Part shown: positions 61,443 through 64,000 of the stretch, piece by piece
How the letters are laid out: every line of letters starts with the position of its first letter
How positions within the stretch are numbered: the first letter of the stretch is position 1
Assembly: GCF_042849255.1 (NCBI RefSeq)
Contig: NZ_AP026866.1
Coordinates: 2,170,001 to 2,234,000 of the forward strand
Length of the DNA stretch: 64,000 nucleotides
Direction: 5' to 3'
Source of the DNA: Oceaniferula spumae
GTDB taxonomy: Bacteria > Verrucomicrobiota > Verrucomicrobiia > Verrucomicrobiales > Akkermansiaceae
Made by a program: the position numbers and the translations under genes
The notes under the pieces: model-generated
Seen by the model: the letters and a program-made list of their open reading frames with translations, nothing else
The model's database searches: none
What the model was told of the DNA's origin: nothing

Positions 61443-62141
61443 ATGAAAAAAACATCCCTCTATTCGACTGTTTTAGTCGGCTGTCTGACATCCGTGTCGC
61501 AGGCCGCTCTCACCGCTGTGACATCTGTAGATAGCTTATCGAATGTGGCTCAGGTCACGACGGCAGCTGGCACAGTTGACGTTACTTCGGGTATCGTCCG
61601 TGCATACGGAGCCGGAGCATTTAATCCAGGCAGCCCCTCCTTCCCTGGCAACTCCACTCACAGCGAGTTGGACGACAACAGCGTTCTCACAGGCGTTGCG
61701 GGCTCTGTGAGCTTTACCTTTGGAGATTATTCACTGAGCTTTGCATCGAATGTCACGGACAACGATGCCGGTTTGGACTTTTTCTTCTTTGAAGACGGAG
61801 GAAATGACAGCGGAACCATTTATGCCGTTTTGGCCAATGGCACATTGAGTTCAGGACTGACATTCACGCCAGCTGACTTCGGGTCTGATATATCCGGAGG
61901 CACTGGGGTTCTCAACAACAGTGGCACCCCCCTCACTGGTCGACCCGTAGCCGGCTTTGGTTTCGACCTTACCGATCTCGGCGTCACGGCTGGAACCGAA
62001 ATTCAAGGTATCGTGATCGACACAGCGTCCGCTGCAGATGCCTACGCTATTTTTGCAAACGTAGAAGCTGTCCCAGAGCCAAGCACTACAGCCCTCCTCG
62101 GCCTCGGTGGACTCGCAATGGTCCTGCGACGTCGCAAATAA
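61443..62141 (+). CDS. PEP-CTERM exported protein 3
   Basis: The 232-residue product has a signal peptide (to about 22), a beta-rich body (SVSFTFGDYSLSFASNVTD, FFFFEDGGNDSGTIYAVL) and the anchor VPEPSTTALLGLGG followed by a hydrophobic stretch and RRRK. It is probably exported and exosortase-processed. An intrinsic terminator follows at 62171. Confidence 0.87.
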   Translation: MKKTSLYSTVLVGCLTSVSQAALTAVTSVDSLSNVAQVTTAAGTVDVTSGIVRAYGAGAFNPGSPSFPGNSTHSELDDNSVLTGVAGSVSFTFGDYSLSFASNVTDNDAGLDFFFFEDGGNDSGTIYAVLANGTLSSGLTFTPADFGSDISGGTGVLNNSGTPLTGRPVAGFGFDLTDLGVTAGTEIQGIVIDTASAADAYAIFANVEAVPEPSTTALLGLGGLAMVLRRRK

Positions 62142-62170
62142 CTAAACCACTTGCATCATTCTCACAAACT

Positions 62171-62200
62171 GACCTCCACTCACTGGAGGTCGGTTTTTTT
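62171..62200 (+). terminator. Intrinsic terminator of PEP-CTERM gene 3
   Basis: GACCTCCA (62171-62178) pairs perfectly with TGGAGGTC (62184-62191) around a 5-base loop, followed by seven T. Confidence 0.85.
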
Positions 62201-62266
62201 GTGCCCACGAAATGCTTCAAGGCTCGCCGCATCGAACCGAAACTGGAAATGGCCAATCACCCCAGT

Positions 62267-63802
62267 TTACTCATGTGGCAACCGGATCACCACGCGCAGG
62301 CCGCCGGATTTTCTGTTCTCACAATGAATTTCTCCGCCGAGGCTGGTGATGCACGTCTTGGCAATCGCCATGCCCAGCCCGCTGCCACCGGCCTCACGCG
62401 CCCGTGCTTCGTCAGGCCTGGAAAAGGGTTCGAATACCTTTTCCAGCCAGGACTCAGGTAAGCCAGGCCCCTTATCCTCCACCGTGATCGACACGCTGTC
62501 GCCCAGAGTCGCGGCTCTGACTTGGATATCGCCTTCCTTACCGGCATAGCGCACAGCATTGCGCACTAGGTTTCCGATGGCGCGGCGGAGCAGATCGTGT
62601 CTACTCTTGAGAACCAATTCCTCGGGCACATCGATGCTGACATCAGCGCCTACGCCCTCGCGTGATACTACCAACTCGCATAATTGCCTCAGATCGACGC
62701 TTTCGAGTTCCAAGGTGTCCTGCTTCATTGAGGCTTTGGAGAAATCTAACAACTCGTTCACTAATTGCGATAGTTCCTCCACCTCCTCATTAATATTGGC
62801 TAGTTTTGAGAGTTCCTCTTTTTCGAGCTGGTGCTCTAATACCCCCATCCCCATGCGAATTCTTACCAGGGGAGAACAAAGTTCGTGTGCTATATCTCCG
62901 AGGAAACGTTTCTGGCCCGCGACGTAATCGTCCAGTCGTATCGCCATGCGCTGAATGGATCGGCTTAATCTTCCGAGTTCATCACTCCGGTCACTGGCCA
63001 CATCGATTTCAAAGTTCCCCTCCGAAATCGATTCGGCACCTTGAGTCAAAATTCCCAACCTCCTTGTGAGACGGGTAACAAAGGGCACCCACAGAATCGC
63101 GGTGATTACTAACAGACCTAGAAAACAATAAAACAAAGGCTTCCACGAAAAAAACAAGGGACTTGCCCCATCAAGTTTCCAGACAATTAACATTAGATCA
63201 TTGGGTTCATTTTCCCGAGCTTTGATCCAGAAATGCACCACTGCGATGTCTTGTTTGGGAGATCCGTATTTCCCGATCATCTCGACCTCTGCCATGCCTT
63301 CTTTGACAGGGTGGCGTCTTGGCCGGTTACCTTCGGGCCGTCTAGGCGGAGGGCCTGGACGCCCCTCGGGACCATCATCCATCAGCGGATCAAATGGTCG
63401 GTTAGGTGGCGGACCATCGCCCCCTCGAGGTTCACGGCCCGACCTGCGATCAGGACGTGGAAATTTTTGTTCTAAAAATACTGTAATTTCCTGAGGCAAA
63501 GCCCTCTCGCTTCCGGCATGACGTTTTGATCCATCCGGACGATAGATCGCCAGTTCGACTCCGTTGGATCGACCGGTTTGCTCCAAAATACTTTCCCACT
63601 CGGATTTCTCCGCACCATTCAATGCGGGTATCAGCAGCTGCGTCATCCCACTCATGCGTGCCTCCACGGTATTGGCAATAATATCCTCCTTACCGATTCC
63701 GTAATATGTCTTTAGCACCCAACTCAGTAGCAGCACTGCCACAGCTAGGTTCAAAAACAGGAACAGCATGATGCGCACATACAATGGCATGCTCCGCTTC
63801 AT
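62267..63802 (-). CDS. Membrane sensor histidine kinase with HAMP domain
   Basis: The 511 residues include TM1 (about 8-30), a periplasmic sensor containing a Pro/Arg/Gly-rich stretch (about 125-170), TM2 (about 218-240), HAMP, HisKA (H in FLGDIAHELCSPLVRIRMG) and HATPase (N-box NLVRNAVRYA, EDKGPGLPESW, GLGMAI). The layout resembles CpxA/EnvZ. It overlaps the response regulator stop as ATGA. The proline- and arginine-rich sensor is unusual and might bind metal or polyanion. Confidence 0.9.
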   Translation of the reverse strand: MKRSMPLYVRIMLFLFLNLAVAVLLLSWVLKTYYGIGKEDIIANTVEARMSGMTQLLIPALNGAEKSEWESILEQTGRSNGVELAIYRPDGSKRHAGSERALPQEITVFLEQKFPRPDRRSGREPRGGDGPPPNRPFDPLMDDGPEGRPGPPPRRPEGNRPRRHPVKEGMAEVEMIGKYGSPKQDIAVVHFWIKARENEPNDLMLIVWKLDGASPLFFSWKPLFYCFLGLLVITAILWVPFVTRLTRRLGILTQGAESISEGNFEIDVASDRSDELGRLSRSIQRMAIRLDDYVAGQKRFLGDIAHELCSPLVRIRMGMGVLEHQLEKEELSKLANINEEVEELSQLVNELLDFSKASMKQDTLELESVDLRQLCELVVSREGVGADVSIDVPEELVLKSRHDLLRRAIGNLVRNAVRYAGKEGDIQVRAATLGDSVSITVEDKGPGLPESWLEKVFEPFSRPDEARAREAGGSGLGMAIAKTCITSLGGEIHCENRKSGGLRVVIRLPHE

Positions 63803-64000
63803 TGATCGTGTTCTCCCTCAGAAAAAATTAACTGGTAGCCCACACCGCGGATCGTGCGAATGAATCGTGGGTTGGCGGCATTATCTCCCAACTTCTTGCG
63901 CAGGGCGGACATGTGGACATCGATGGAGCGGTCAAAGACATCGAACTTCCTTTCCGAGACATCATCCAGCAGCTGCTCGCGGGTTTTCACCCGGCCACGT
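63799..64000 (-). CDS. OmpR-family response regulator, 5' end cut by window edge
   Basis: The open frame continues beyond the window. The visible C-terminal part is a winged-helix Trans_reg_C domain: GRVKTREQLLDDV, DRSIDVHMSALRKKLGDN and RTIRGVGYQLIF. With the overlapping kinase it forms a two-component system. The receiver domain lies outside the window. Confidence 0.9.
   Translation of the reverse strand, partial: RGRVKTREQLLDDVSERKFDVFDRSIDVHMSALRKKLGDNAANPRFIRTIRGVGYQLIFSEGEHDQ

Noticed and set aside
1..64000. CRISPR array, rRNA, insertion sequence or prophage
   Set aside because: No regularly spaced direct repeats, rRNA-like sequence, transposase or phage structural genes were seen on either strand.

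Overview
The window looks like a chromosomal segment of a Verrucomicrobiota bacterium, most likely the Rubritalea/Akkermansiaceae side of Verrucomicrobiales. The evidence is three secreted proteins ending in PEP-CTERM tails of the form (I/V)PEPS...GLGGLA...RRRK, a paired DUF1592-type cytochrome and DUF1552 protein, an ECF sigma factor/FecR-LamG pair, a sulfatase and an SHD1-like protein. GC is near 50 percent, with AT-richer islands by eye at about 32.6-33.5 kb and 47.4-50.4 kb. No rRNA, tRNA, insertion sequence or CRISPR array was seen. The placement is inferred from gene content only.

Layout. 0-5 kb: 5' part of cysC, then a leftward operon of a Fur-family regulator followed by sufC, sufB and sufD, with a perfect 19-bp palindrome at its head. 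5-10.7 kb: three tandem asparagine-synthetase-like PP-loop paralogues and a methyltransferase, perhaps a biosynthetic locus. 10.7-20 kb: a stress/envelope region with a BON-domain protein, an NtrC-type sigma-54 activator, a HisKA-only mini-protein, small membrane and lipoproteins, an outer-membrane barrel, a hybrid histidine kinase, DUF1328, a response regulator and a DUF2383 ferritin-like protein. Several of these genes carry sigma-54-like promoters (GG-N10-GC) with a shared TGCAA-type repeat upstream, so the region may be one regulon. 20-31 kb: miaB, envelope proteins, sulfatase, a GluR0-like glutamate-gated potassium channel, an SNase-like nuclease and a GH2 enzyme. 30.7-34.2 kb: a class D beta-lactamase fused to TPRs, directly behind a DinJ/YafQ-type toxin-antitoxin pair, then an AbiTii protein and gene debris.

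34-44.7 kb: topoisomerase IV subunit A, a DUF4407 membrane protein, a PEP-CTERM protein, a trpS-led operon (RDD, DUF3592, arrestin-like and P-loop proteins), and a thioredoxin-like gene with an in-frame UGA followed at once by a 9-bp hairpin, which is a candidate selenoprotein. 45-51.3 kb: seven co-directional genes behind two tandem GTGT/ACAC palindromes: NrtR-like Nudix regulator, soluble SPFH protein, macrodomain, DUF4291, radical SAM protein, PLP-fold protein and ADP-ribosylglycohydrolase. I read this as a candidate NAD/ADP-ribose processing operon. 51.3-62.2 kb: surface and degradation genes. 62.2-64 kb: a two-component system running off the right edge.

The most distinctive items are the NrtR-to-DraG operon, the putative sigma-54 regulon, the candidate selenoprotein and the triple asparagine-synthetase-like locus. 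All functional statements come from reading motifs; no database search was run.
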